NCBI GenBank assembly: GCA_948466335.1
Contig: CAOKAE010000001.1
Location: 226,664 to 290,663, forward strand
DNA from: an uncultured Coriobacteriia bacterium
GTDB lineage: Bacteria > Actinomycetota > Coriobacteriia > Coriobacteriales > QAMH01
Direction of reading: 5' to 3'
DNA length: 64,000 nucleotides
Below are positions 7,113 through 15,766 of the stretch, one piece after another. The notes beneath the pieces were generated by a model, which saw only the letters and a list, made by a program, of their open reading frames with translations, ran no database searches and was not told the DNA's origin. A program made the translations under genes and the position numbers. Position 1 is the first letter of the stretch. The number at the start of each line of letters is the position of its first letter.

Positions 7113-9062
7113 ATGGCGTCATTCAACGACTACGAGTACGTCTTCTCGCCGCTCAAGGTGGGTAGGCAGGTGCTCAAGAACCGCATCATCTTCTCGCCCA
7201 TGGTCTCGGACTACACGACCGCCAACGGCGAGCCCACGCAAGGCTACATCGACTTCGTCGAGGAGCAGGCCAGGACCGGCGCGGCGCTCATCACGCTGGG
7301 CGCGACCCCGGTCAACTGGGACACCGCTCCCGACTATCCCGCCGAGCTGAACGTCACCGAGGACACGCGCATCAACGGCCTGGTGCTGCTGTCCGAGGTC
7401 GCCCATCGCCACGGGGCCAAGATATCGGTCGAGCTCGTCCACGCCGGTCGCGGCGTGCACCCCGAGCTCATCCAGAGCGAGTACGGCCTGGCGCCCACGC
7501 CGCTGCCCATTCCCGGGCAGTATCCGTACCTCAAGGAGATGGAATTCCGCGACATGGAGAACATCATCGCGGATTACGTCGATTGCGCCGTGCGCCTGAA
7601 GAAAGCCCAGTTCGACGGCGTGAACATCCACGCCGCCCACGGCAACCTGATCGCGGCCTTCCTCTCTCCGCTCACCAACCATCGCACCGACAACTTCGGC
7701 GGCAGCTTCGAGAACCGGTGCCGCTTCCCGCTGATGCTGCTCGAGTCCGTGCGCGAGGCCGTCGGTGACGACTTCATCCTCGACATGCGCATCAGCGGCG
7801 ACGAGATGGTCGACGGTGGCATGCGGGTGGAAGAGGTCATCGAGTTCCTCAAGCTTGCGCAGGAATATCTCGACATGGTCAACATCTCGGCCGGCCTAAT
7901 CGTCGACTGGCGTGCGCAGTTCTTCACGATGCCACCCTACTACCAGCCGCATTGCCTCAACCGCGAGCTGTCGCGCAAGGTCAAGGAGTGCAAGGACATC
8001 ACGATTCCCGTCTCCGTCGTCGGCTGCATCACCAACATCGACGAGGCCGAGGACATCATCGCGAGCGGTGCGGCCGACGCGTGCTACATCGCCCGCGCGC
8101 TGCTGGCCGATACCGAGATCCTCAAGAAGTCCTATCGTGGCGAGCCCGAGACGGTGCGTCCGTGCCTGCGTTGCCATTCGTGCGCGGCGGGCGGTGGCAA
8201 CCACATGTCCTGCGCCATCAACCCGCAGCTCGGACGTGGCTATCGCTACTGGGAGATTCTGCCCGCGGCCAAAAGCAAGAAGGTCGTCATCATCGGCGGC
8301 GGCCCCGCTGGCATGATGGCGGCGCAGACGGCGATCAGGCGCGGTCACGAGGTCGTGCTCTTCGAGAAGTCCGCATCGCTCGGCGGCGCGCTCAACGACA
8401 TCAACAAGCTGCCTTTCAAGGGCGATTTACTGAGGTACACGGATTGGGATGCCAAGCAGACGATGGAATGCGGCGCCGACGTGCGCCTCAACACCGAGGC
8501 GACCCCCGAGCTCGTCATGGCCGAGAACCCCGACGCGCTCATCGTCGCCCTCGGCTCGATGCCGGTCAACCCTCCCGTTCCCGGCCTCGACCGCGACAAC
8601 GTCTATGGCGTGCGCGATGTCGATTCCGGTCGCAAGAAGGTGAGCGGCAGGGTCGTCGTCTGCGGTGGTGGCGCGAGTGGCTGCGAGTCGGCCTTGGCGC
8701 TGGCCATGGAGGGCTGCGAGGTCACGCTCGTCGACCGCGTGCCGCTCGACAGGTTTGCCGGCGGCATGATCCACATCACGCGCGGCATGCTCATGGCGCT
8801 GCTCGAAGAGTACGGCGTGCGCATCCTCGATGACCGCAACGTCGAGGCCATCGATGACGAGGGCGTGCACGTGCAGGACAGGGACTGGCGCCGCGAGACG
8901 ATTCCGGCCGATTACGTGGTCAACGCCATGGGCATCAGGCCCGTCGAGCCCGACCAGTTCCGCGAGCTCATTCCCGAGACCTATGTCGTGGGCGATTGCG
9001 CGGACATCGGCACCATCAAGAGGGCGAACCACAGCGGCTTCGATGCCGCCATGGAGGTGTAG
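7113..9062 (+). CDS. OYE-type FMN / [4Fe-4S] / FAD reductase, 649 aa
   Basis: Domain order is that of 2,4-dienoyl-CoA reductase, BaiCD/BaiH and related NADH:flavin oxidoreductases. An N-terminal old-yellow-enzyme TIM barrel covers about residues 1-340. A cluster motif CLRCHSCAAGGGNHMSC follows (about 351-367). A C-terminal FAD/NAD-binding half carries VVIIGGGPAGMMAAQ and a second dinucleotide motif VVVCGGGASGCESA. Predicted to reduce an activated C=C bond, cytoplasmic. ATG 7113 is preferred over the in-frame ATG at 7107 because GAAGGGA sits at the right distance and the paralogue at 10075 starts the same way (M-x-SFND). First gene of an OYE-SDR-OYE set; substrate unknown. Confidence 0.92.
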   Translation: MASFNDYEYVFSPLKVGRQVLKNRIIFSPMVSDYTTANGEPTQGYIDFVEEQARTGAALITLGATPVNWDTAPDYPAELNVTEDTRINGLVLLSEVAHRHGAKISVELVHAGRGVHPELIQSEYGLAPTPLPIPGQYPYLKEMEFRDMENIIADYVDCAVRLKKAQFDGVNIHAAHGNLIAAFLSPLTNHRTDNFGGSFENRCRFPLMLLESVREAVGDDFILDMRISGDEMVDGGMRVEEVIEFLKLAQEYLDMVNISAGLIVDWRAQFFTMPPYYQPHCLNRELSRKVKECKDITIPVSVVGCITNIDEAEDIIASGAADACYIARALLADTEILKKSYRGEPETVRPCLRCHSCAAGGGNHMSCAINPQLGRGYRYWEILPAAKSKKVVIIGGGPAGMMAAQTAIRRGHEVVLFEKSASLGGALNDINKLPFKGDLLRYTDWDAKQTMECGADVRLNTEATPELVMAENPDALIVALGSMPVNPPVPGLDRDNVYGVRDVDSGRKKVSGRVVVCGGGASGCESALALAMEGCEVTLVDRVPLDRFAGGMIHITRGMLMALLEEYGVRILDDRNVEAIDDEGVHVQDRDWRRETIPADYVVNAMGIRPVEPDQFRELIPETYVVGDCADIGTIKRANHSGFDAAMEV

Positions 9063-9083
9063 CGTCGCCGCAGGTGACAACCG

Positions 9084-9095
9084 GGGGACAGACCC
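9084..9095 (+). repeat. Single GGGGACAGACCC copy
   Basis: One full unit, with the common left flank GCCGCAGGTGACAA, lies in the 57-base gap between the reductase and the SDR gene, 24 bases before the SDR start. Confidence 0.9.
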
Positions 9096-9119
9096 TCGGT
9101 TGCAAGGAGAGGAGCAAGC

Positions 9120-9938
9120 ATGCAGAAACTGGTAATCGATCCCATCACGACCATGAAGGGTGCCTTCTCGGTCGAGGGATACAACGTCGTCGTCACGGGC
9201 GGCAACCGCGGGCTGGGTCGCGGCATCGCCCAGGCGTTCGCCGAGTGTGGTGCCAACGTTGCAATCTTGTGCCGCAACGAGGAGAGTGGCAAGAAAGCTG
9301 CGGCCGAGATTGCCGAGCTCGGTGTCGAGAGCTTCGCCGTCAAGTGCGACGTCGGCGATTTCGATGACGTGCTGGCGGCCAAGGACGCCGTCGCCGAGCG
9401 CTTCGATCACATCGACGTGCTCGTGAACAATGCCGGCATCGACGGCAAGAAGGGTGTCTTCGACGACGAGCGCATGGAGGAGTTCAAACGCGTCATGAAC
9501 GTCAACCTCGATGGCGTCGCGGCAATGATCCAGGTCTTCGGCCAGTGGATGATGGACGAGGGGCGCGGGGGAGAGATCATCAACATCTCGTCCATCGGTG
9601 GCCAGGCCATCGGGGACCCGCGTTCGCATCCCATGCCCTCGTACAACGCGTCGAAGGCGGCGCTCGATCATCTGACGAGGCATCTAGCCATCGTCATGGG
9701 CGACTACGGCATTCGCGTCAACTCCATCGCGCCCGGCCCCACGCATTCCGATCTGGATGCGGGCCTGCCGCCGTCCATCACCGAGTTCATCGACGAGACC
9801 ATGCCGATGCACCGCTTCGGCGAGCCGCTCGAGATCGGTGCGCTGGCGGTCTTCCTGTCATCACCGGCGGCGGTCCAGATCACGGGCGTCGTCGCCAACC
9901 ACGATGGCGGCACCATGTGCGTCGGCCTGACGTTCTGA
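9120..9938 (+). CDS. Short-chain dehydrogenase/reductase, 272 aa
   Basis: Classical SDR: cofactor motif TGGNRGLG (residues 26-33), NNAG (103-106), Ser157/158 and the catalytic pair Tyr175-Lys179 (YNASK). The length fits the family with a short 20-residue N-terminal extension. Expected to interconvert a ketone and an alcohol with NAD(P)H in the cytoplasm. It lies between two OYE-type reductases with only repeats in the gaps; together they could carry out sequential C=C and C=O reduction of one substrate, as in known gut reductive pathways (bile acid or isoflavone type). That pathway link is inference. CAAGGAGAGG precedes the ATG. Confidence 0.92.
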   Translation: MQKLVIDPITTMKGAFSVEGYNVVVTGGNRGLGRGIAQAFAECGANVAILCRNEESGKKAAAEIAELGVESFAVKCDVGDFDDVLAAKDAVAERFDHIDVLVNNAGIDGKKGVFDDERMEEFKRVMNVNLDGVAAMIQVFGQWMMDEGRGGEIINISSIGGQAIGDPRSHPMPSYNASKAALDHLTRHLAIVMGDYGIRVNSIAPGPTHSDLDAGLPPSITEFIDETMPMHRFGEPLEIGALAVFLSSPAAVQITGVVANHDGGTMCVGLTF

Positions 9939-9944
9939 CAGCGA

Positions 9945-10039
9945 GGGGACAGACCCTCGTTGCTCACGTCGATGACAAGCAGGGGACAGACCCCCGCGCA
10001 TCGAGCCGCGTGTCGTTTGGAGCCGAAGGGTCTGTCCCC
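9945..10039 (+). repeat. Repeat array 6: two plus copies then one inverted copy
   Basis: GGGGACAGACCC at 9945-9956 and 9982-9993, then the inverse GGGTCTGTCCCC at 10028-10039, 36 bases before the next start codon. The last plus copy and the minus copy can pair into a 12-bp stem. Confidence 0.92.
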
Positions 10040-10074
10040 ATATTGCTAACGCCGTAGAATTGAGGAGTAGGAGC

Positions 10075-12030
10075 ATGCCGAGTTTCAACGATTTTCCCCA
10101 CATCTTCACGCCGATCAGGATTCGCAACTTCGAGTTGAAGAACCGCCTGGTCTTCTCGCCGGTTGTCTCGGGCCACGCGGGCGTCGTCGACGGCCAGGTC
10201 ACCGAGGCGCTCGTGCAGTTCCTGGGTGCGCAGGCCCGCAGTGGCGTCGGGATGGTGACCATCGGCGCCTCGCCGGTCGACCAGGGCCGCGCCCGGGACT
10301 TCTTCGGAAGCCTGTCGGTTTGCAAGGACGAGGACATCCCCGGCTTGCATCGCCTCGCCGAGGAGGTGCACCGCTACGGCGCGGCCATCTCGTGCGAGAT
10401 CTTGCATGCCGGACGCATCGCCCAGCCCAACGCCCTTGCCGGTCGCAAGGCCTGGGTGCCGTGGCTCACGCCCGACATGGATCCTGACCTCTTCGAGGAG
10501 GTCACCGAGGAGCAGATGGACGAGGTCATCGACCTGTTCTGCAAGGCGGCCGTGCGTCTGCGCGATGCCGGCTTCGACATGGTGCTCATCCACGGGGCGC
10601 ACGGCAATTTCGTGAGCGCCTTCTTCTCGCCGCTCACCAACCAGCGCACCGACGAGTATGGCGGCTCCTTCGAGAACCGCATGCACTTTCCGCTCAAGCT
10701 CGTAAAGGCCGTGCGCGAGGCCGTCGGCGATCAGATGGCCATCGACTTTCGCATCAGCCAGAACGAATATGTCGAAGGTGGCACTTCGCTCGAGGAGGTC
10801 ATCGCTTTTCTCAAGGCCGCCGAACCCTATATCGACGATGCGAACCTCTCGGGCGGCTGGATCTTCGACCCGGTCTACGTCAAGTACATGATGCCTGGCT
10901 ACCCGCAGGAGCTCTGCCTCAACATTCCGCGCACCGCCATCGTGCACGATCAGCTCGACATTCCCGTCACTTGCGTCGGTAACATTCCCGACGTCCAGAC
11001 GGCCGAGCGGATTCTGGCCGAGGGCAAGGCCGACATCGTCGCCTTCGCGCGCAACATCCTCGCCGACATGGACCTCGTCAACAAGGCGTATCGCGGCGAG
11101 GAGGACACCATCCGCCCCTGCCTACGCTGCATCGAATGCGCGTCGCGTCCCGCCGTGGGTGGCGGCGTGCGTTGCTCGGTCAATCCGCAGCTTGGCCGCG
11201 AGCTCTACTACCGCGAGATTCCCGAGGCGCGTGTCAGAAAGAAGGTCGTCGTCATCGGCGGCGGTCCGGCCGGCATGATGGCGGCGCAGACGGCCGTGAA
11301 GCGCGGCCACGACGTCGTGCTCTTCGAGCGTGACGAGGAGCTGGGCGGTCGCCTCAAGGAGGCGTCGGTGCTCTTCTGCAAGGAGCCCTACCATAAGCGC
11401 TACCTTGCCTGGGACCGGCGCGCGACGCTCGAATGCGGTGCCGACATCCGCCTTGGCGTCGAGGCCACGCCCGAACTCGTCATGGCCGAGAATCCCGACG
11501 AGGTCATCGTCGCCATCGGTGGCGAGCATATTTGCCCGCCCATACCCGGCGCCAACGGCGACAACGTCATCTCGGTGACGGATGCCGACCTGGGCACCAA
11601 GCCCGTCGGCAAGCGCGTCGTGATCGTGGGCGGCGGTTTCTCGGCGCTCGAGTGCGGCATCCAGCTCGCCTACGAGGGCCACGAGGTCACCGCCATCGAT
11701 GCGCTGCCGGAAGACAAACTGTGGCGCGAGGTCATGAACGAGCTGCGCAGCGGCCTCATCGAACTGCGCGACCGCTACGGCGTGCGCCTCGTCGATGAGG
11801 CGCGGGTCAAGGAGATTCGCGCGGACAGCGTCGTCTACGCACGCGGCGGCGAGGAGTTCGAGGTTCCGGCCGACACGGTGGTCATGGCATGCGGCCTGCG
11901 TCCGAACAAGGAGCTCGTGCAGCAGTTCGTGGAGATGATGCCGCAGGTCATGGTCGTGGGTGACGCGCGTCAGACGGGCAACATCTTCTCGGCGAACATG
12001 AGCGCCTTCGATGCCGCCGTCGAACTCTAG
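10075..12030 (+). CDS. OYE-type FMN / [4Fe-4S] / FAD reductase, 651 aa
   Basis: Paralogue of the gene at 7113 with the same layout: TIM barrel to about residue 340, cluster motif CLRCIECASRPAVGGGVRC, then FAD and NAD(P) dinucleotide motifs (VVVIGGGPAGMMAAQ and VVIVGGGFSALECG). Predicted cytoplasmic NAD(P)H-dependent enone/ene reductase. TGAGGAGTAGGAGC before the ATG at 10075 is a strong ribosome site, so the in-frame TTG at 10060 is not used. Divergence between the two OYE proteins suggests distinct substrates or opposite stereochemistry, as for BaiCD and BaiH, but this cannot be told from sequence. Confidence 0.92.
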   Translation: MPSFNDFPHIFTPIRIRNFELKNRLVFSPVVSGHAGVVDGQVTEALVQFLGAQARSGVGMVTIGASPVDQGRARDFFGSLSVCKDEDIPGLHRLAEEVHRYGAAISCEILHAGRIAQPNALAGRKAWVPWLTPDMDPDLFEEVTEEQMDEVIDLFCKAAVRLRDAGFDMVLIHGAHGNFVSAFFSPLTNQRTDEYGGSFENRMHFPLKLVKAVREAVGDQMAIDFRISQNEYVEGGTSLEEVIAFLKAAEPYIDDANLSGGWIFDPVYVKYMMPGYPQELCLNIPRTAIVHDQLDIPVTCVGNIPDVQTAERILAEGKADIVAFARNILADMDLVNKAYRGEEDTIRPCLRCIECASRPAVGGGVRCSVNPQLGRELYYREIPEARVRKKVVVIGGGPAGMMAAQTAVKRGHDVVLFERDEELGGRLKEASVLFCKEPYHKRYLAWDRRATLECGADIRLGVEATPELVMAENPDEVIVAIGGEHICPPIPGANGDNVISVTDADLGTKPVGKRVVIVGGGFSALECGIQLAYEGHEVTAIDALPEDKLWREVMNELRSGLIELRDRYGVRLVDEARVKEIRADSVVYARGGEEFEVPADTVVMACGLRPNKELVQQFVEMMPQVMVVGDARQTGNIFSANMSAFDAAVEL

Positions 12031-12049
12031 AACCCGCCGGTGACAATAA

Positions 12050-12215
12050 GGGGACAGACCCCCGAACACCTCTGTCATTTCGAGCGAAGCGAATGAAGTG
12101 AGCGCAGTCGAGAAATCTCGTTCCAGGCGCTTCGCGCCTTTTGGCCGAAATGCCCAGAGTGCCCAGAGGGTCTGTCCCCCAGTTATCACCCCGCGAGCAC
12201 CGGGGGTCTGTCCCC
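12050..12215 (+). repeat. Repeat array 7: one plus, CATTTCGAGCG element, two minus copies
   Basis: Plus copy 12050-12061, second-family element 12073-12120, minus copies 12168-12179 and 12204-12215. Confidence 0.9.
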
Positions 12216-12566
12216 CGGCTGTCACTACGAGCCCCGCCGGTGTCGCATGCCCGATATTCCCACCGCGTATTCGCGCTCTTCAAAATCGCAATTTCACCTT
12301 TTCCATCCCGCTTGGATACCATCTTTTGTGGGAAAAGGATGTTTGCCAGCCAGAGTTACTCCGACCCCTCCCTCTTGGGTTTGCCTCCGTTTCCCTCTTC
12401 GTCCGGGCGCCTCCCCCCCTGATTTGGGCGCCCGGACTCAACCATCACCCCGCCGCAGCGCCTCCTCTCGTTCCTTCCGGGACGCTTGCGCTCGTACCGC
12501 GCCTTATGCCAGTCCAGAATGAAATACCCTTTGAAATGGCATTTTCTATATGCCCGGCATTCCTCC

Positions 12567-12572
12567 TATACT
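12567..12572 (+). promoter_or_regulatory. Possible -10 box of the 83-aa protein gene
   Basis: TATACT 38 bases upstream of the start codon at 12610, in an AT-rich patch; the matching -35 (T-rich TTTTCT about 17-18 bases upstream) is poor. Confidence 0.3.
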
Positions 12573-12609
12573 CGCGGTGTTGGTCACGCATATAACGGAG
12601 GAGAGAATT

Positions 12610-12861
12610 ATGCTTACTGTCGAGTCTCACGAGTATGATGCCGCCACGGGCATCGACACCTACGTTTTCAATCCGGGCAACATGAAGGCCAAGGTCAAGG
12701 TTATCCAGGAGGACGGCGACCCCGAGGTTCTTCTCGGCGTCGACGGCATGGCCGTTCAGCAGGACGTCGTGGGCGAGCCCACGTGGACCGTCTGCGCCAA
12801 CAAGGAAATCGTCAACATCGCCCTCGAGGAGTGGGAGAAGCGCAAGGCCGCCGAGAAGTAG
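12610..12861 (+). CDS. Small protein of unknown function, 83 aa
   Basis: I do not recognise this gene. The product is soluble and acidic, starts MLTVESHEYDAATGIDTYVF and has one Cys. It begins with alternating hydrophobic residues, as in beta strands, and ends in a charged helix (EEWEKRKAAEK). It stands alone with its own candidate promoter, a very strong ribosome site (ACGGAGGAGAGAATT) and its own terminator, so it is probably well expressed. Codon use matches the surrounding genes. Confidence 0.75.
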   Translation: MLTVESHEYDAATGIDTYVFNPGNMKAKVKVIQEDGDPEVLLGVDGMAVQQDVVGEPTWTVCANKEIVNIALEEWEKRKAAEK

Positions 12862-12884
12862 GCCCCGTTTCAGCGCATCTCGAG

Positions 12885-12912
12885 GAAGGGCACGCCATCT
12901 GGCGTGCCCTTC
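12885..12912. terminator. Bidirectional terminator hairpin
   Basis: Perfect 12-bp stem (GAAGGGCACGCC / GGCGTGCCCTTC) with a four-base loop, 24 bases after the 83-aa gene. It also faces the end of the leftward gene at 12946, so it can serve both convergent genes. Confidence 0.8.
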
Positions 12913-12945
12913 TCACGTTTCCACGGCCTTTCTCCTGTTGCAGCC

Positions 12946-13158
12946 CTATGCGAGCGGATCGAACTCCTGCACGATTCCCGTCGCCTCGTCGAGGCGTCCC
13001 ATCTTGCCGCGATGCATGTTGTTGGCGTACGACGCGCCGCAATCGGGACAATGACTCACACCGGGTCGTATGGGCTCGCCACATACCGAGCAGGTGAGCT
13101 CCATACGCGTCGAGAGCATTCCGCACTTGTTGCATCGGCTGCATTGGTAACAGGGCAT
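12946..13158 (-). CDS. Zinc-ribbon protein, 70 aa
   Basis: Three CX2C pairs (CYQCSRCNKC at the N-terminus, CSVCGEP, CPDCGASY) indicate one or two zinc ribbons. No other domain is visible. GGAGG lies five bases before the ATG. It is just downstream of the LysR gene (18-base gap), so the two are probably cotranscribed. Its N-terminus recalls the zinc-ribbon gene at 1334. Function unknown. Confidence 0.75.
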   Translation of the reverse strand: MPCYQCSRCNKCGMLSTRMELTCSVCGEPIRPGVSHCPDCGASYANNMHRGKMGRLDEATGIVQEFDPLA

Positions 13159-13175
13159 GGGTTCCTCCGCCTCGT

Positions 13176-14093
13176 CTACTCGGAACGGTTTTCCTCGATG
13201 ATCTCGATTGCCTCGGGAACGAGCGGGTTGTGGCAGTTCTTCAGGAAGAAGGCCGCAACCGGGAACGTCGCGTCATTATCGGATATGGGAACCTGCTGGC
13301 AGAACGGCAGGATGCCGATGCCAACGCGCTTGATGAAGTTTTCGCCGAGGATGAGGACCTCGTCGGTGAGGCTTGCGGCCGTGGTGATGAGGTCGGTGAG
13401 GCGCATGGAGTAGTGACGCCTGATCTTCGGGGTGAACCCGTGCGCGTTGCAGCACTTCTCGATGAAGCGCCACGCCTCGGATATGTGCGAGCCCTCTATC
13501 TTGATGAGCGTTTCGTCGCGCAGGTCGTCGACGGAAATCGTCTCCTGTCCGGCGAGCCTGTGCTCCTTGCTCACCACGGCGACCCACCGAAGCGACCCGA
13601 TGGTGACGGAATCGAGTACCTCGTCAAGGTTATCGTATTCGTAGGCGTAATCGAACACGATGTCGACGTCGCCTTCCAGGAGCAGTTCGGAGGGGAGCCG
13701 GTGCTTTGCCGGGCGCACTTCGAGGAAGTTGCGCCCGTGGTTCTCGCTCATCGCCACGAGCATGTTGCTGAGCGTCTGCGAGACGAGCTCCTCGTCGACG
13801 AACCCGCCAACCCTCAGCTGCGGCGGCGGGGCGCTGCGCAGGGCCTTGACCACGGCATAGAAGTCCTTCTGGCTCTCTATGATCTTGTACGCGTGTGGGA
13901 GCAGTTCGGTGCCGGCTCTCGTGAGGCGCAGCATGCTTCCCGACCTGTCGAAGAGCTCGATGCGAAGCTCGCGTTCGAACGAGCTGATGTGCTTGCTCAA
14001 AGTGGGCTGTGACATGTTGAGCAGGCGGGCCGTCTCCGTGAAATTCAACCGCTTCGCCAGCTCAGCAAACTCCTGAAGAATGCCAGTATCCAT
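13176..14093 (-). CDS. LysR-family transcriptional regulator, 305 aa
   Basis: The N-terminal winged helix (LQEFAELAKRLNFTETARLL, then MSQPTLSKHISSFEREL) is a textbook LysR DNA-binding domain, followed by a two-lobed effector-binding domain of normal length. AAGGGGG precedes the ATG. It is divergent from the MFS gene at 14442, so it very likely controls that gene from the 348-base spacer, where a 32-bp element also found before the Moco operon at 16246 occurs. The effector is unknown; an aromatic substrate of the neighbouring enzymes is a reasonable guess. Confidence 0.93.
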   Translation of the reverse strand: MDTGILQEFAELAKRLNFTETARLLNMSQPTLSKHISSFERELRIELFDRSGSMLRLTRAGTELLPHAYKIIESQKDFYAVVKALRSAPPPQLRVGGFVDEELVSQTLSNMLVAMSENHGRNFLEVRPAKHRLPSELLLEGDVDIVFDYAYEYDNLDEVLDSVTIGSLRWVAVVSKEHRLAGQETISVDDLRDETLIKIEGSHISEAWRFIEKCCNAHGFTPKIRRHYSMRLTDLITTAASLTDEVLILGENFIKRVGIGILPFCQQVPISDNDATFPVAAFFLKNCHNPLVPEAIEIIEENRSE

Positions 14094-14441
14094 GCTTCCC
14101 CCTTAGTGGCAGTGATCCGACGTGTCATTTGCTTGCGCTATTCAATTGCGATTCGGCGCGAATTCATGCCCCGAATTGCCCAGACAGAATCTCGAGGCAT
14201 ACGAAAGATGATAGGACAGAATGAACCTATAAACGAAATAGCAAAAGGGCATATACGCGATTCGAAATAATCTACACCATGAATCATTCCTTGCAGTTTT
14301 TGGCATACCTCGTTTCGGTCTATCGAAACATCGCATTTTTAGTATGCAGCGTCACGTTGATATACATAGCTCGGTGGTTTGGATTGAGGAGAAAGGAATA
14401 GCGACCGAGGGTCCTATTCATTACTTAGGGAGAGGTGACTT
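14094..14441. other. Divergent LysR / MFS promoter region
   Basis: A 348-base AT-richer spacer with no gene and no GGGGACAGACCC copy, unlike most gaps on this side of the window. It holds the shared element at 14334-14365 and the ribosome site GGGAGAGG of the MFS gene. Confidence 0.7.
14334..14365 (+). promoter_or_regulatory. Shared 32-bp promoter element, copy 1
   Basis: CATTTTTAGTATGC, nine variable bases, then TTGATATAC. The same pattern with the same spacing occurs at 16014-16045 before the Moco operon. ATATAC overlaps a TATACA that could be the -10 box. It lies 77 bases before the MFS start and about 240 bases from the LysR start. Confidence 0.6.
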
Positions 14442-15704
14442 ATGACGGCTGCAACTGCTAATAAGGTCAATCAGCATATTGGCAAGCTGATGATTCCCAT
14501 CATGGCAATCTATGCACTCGGCGCGTCGCAAGGTGGTATCAACGCGGGTATCGCAACGATGGGCGCCGCGTTTCCGGAGGCTGGCGCGAACATCGCGTAC
14601 GTCGTTTCCATCGTTGCTCTTGGCATGATTCCCGCAGGTGCGCTGACGGGCATCGTCTCGGGCAGGTACATCAAGTACCGCACGTCCGTGCTCGTCGCGA
14701 TCGTCCTGTATCTGGTTTCGGGCCTCCTGCCCGTCTTCGTGGGCGAATCCATGGGCTTCACGGGCCTGCTCGTGTCGCGCTTCATCTTCGGCGTGGCGGT
14801 TGGCTGGTGCTACCCGCTGGCCCAGGCCCTCGTCTTCAAGAGCGTCGATGACGAGCACCAGCGCGCCAAGTGGCTTGGCATTGGCTGGGCGTTCGTGAAC
14901 ATCGGCTCGGCTCTCATGGAGTTCTTCGGCGGTTACCTGGCGCTCGTCGGATGGCAGATGTGCTTCTGGGTCTACGCCATCGGCATCATTCCGTTCATCT
15001 TCGTGCTCGTCTTCCTGAAGGAGCCCGAGACCGACGCCCAGCAGGCTGCCGAGCGCGCCGCCGCTCATGGCACCACGGCGGGCAAGGCCCACATTCCGCC
15101 GCTGGCCTTCGTCTACATGATCATGCTGACGCTCACGACCGGCTTCGCGATGCCGACGATCCTGTACTGCTCCTTCATCGTTCCTGACTCCGCCGTCGCG
15201 GGCATCACGCTGTCCGTCATGACGATTGTCGGCGCGGTGTCCGGCTTCACGCTCGGTCCCGTCTACAAGGCCATCGGCAAGTGGACGCTTCCGGTTTCGG
15301 TCCTCGTGCTCGGCATTCTCTACTGCGTCGCCGCCGTGTTCTCGGCGGACTTCCAGATGATTCCCTATCTCATCGGCTTCCTCGTCGGTCACTGGGGCTT
15401 CGCCATCGTCATTCCCGCCACGGCGGACATGATCACCAACCTCACCCCGATTGGCGCCGCGACGCGCGCCATGGGCTGGAACACCGCGTTCCATCAGCTC
15501 GGCTGCTTCATCGGCACCCCGGTTGGCGTCTTCGTCCTCGGGCTTGTGGGTAGCCAGAACCCCGTCGATTGCGTCCTGCCCTGCTCGATCGCGATTGTCG
15601 TGCTCGGCGTCATCTACCTCGTCATCGCCGCCTTCACCAAGATGGACAAGTATGGCGAGAACTACGAGATCGAGGCCGAGGCAAAGGCGAACACCGAGGT
15701 CTAG
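14442..15704 (+). CDS. MFS transporter, 420 aa
   Basis: About twelve hydrophobic segments, with typical MFS loop residues after TM2 (SGRYIKYRTS) and a charged C-terminal tail. The N-terminus is cytoplasmic and there is no signal peptide. It lies between a divergent LysR gene and a Moco operon and shares a promoter element with the latter. It is therefore the likely importer (or exporter) of the substrate or product of the Moco enzymes at 16246-21802. Carriers of this kind accompany catechol dehydroxylase genes in gut Eggerthellaceae; the specific substrate is not deducible. Confidence 0.92.
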   Translation: MTAATANKVNQHIGKLMIPIMAIYALGASQGGINAGIATMGAAFPEAGANIAYVVSIVALGMIPAGALTGIVSGRYIKYRTSVLVAIVLYLVSGLLPVFVGESMGFTGLLVSRFIFGVAVGWCYPLAQALVFKSVDDEHQRAKWLGIGWAFVNIGSALMEFFGGYLALVGWQMCFWVYAIGIIPFIFVLVFLKEPETDAQQAAERAAAHGTTAGKAHIPPLAFVYMIMLTLTTGFAMPTILYCSFIVPDSAVAGITLSVMTIVGAVSGFTLGPVYKAIGKWTLPVSVLVLGILYCVAAVFSADFQMIPYLIGFLVGHWGFAIVIPATADMITNLTPIGAATRAMGWNTAFHQLGCFIGTPVGVFVLGLVGSQNPVDCVLPCSIAIVVLGVIYLVIAAFTKMDKYGENYEIEAEAKANTEV

Positions 15705-15766
15705 GACCTTCTCGACATCGTGGAAGGAGCGCGCGTACCTACGCCGTTCCAATCCCGTGAAAACAT

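Larger units (their letters stand above)
12031..12609. other. 579-base intergenic region: repeats, a long hairpin and a promoter
   Basis: The left 185 bases hold repeat array 7. The rest has no convincing gene. It contains a perfect 11-bp stem, GTCCGGGCGCC (12401-12411) with GGCGCCCGGAC (12427-12437), around a C-rich loop and not followed by T residues, so it is not an ordinary terminator. An AT-richer stretch with a TATACT hexamer (12567-12572) precedes the gene at 12610. Confidence 0.6.
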
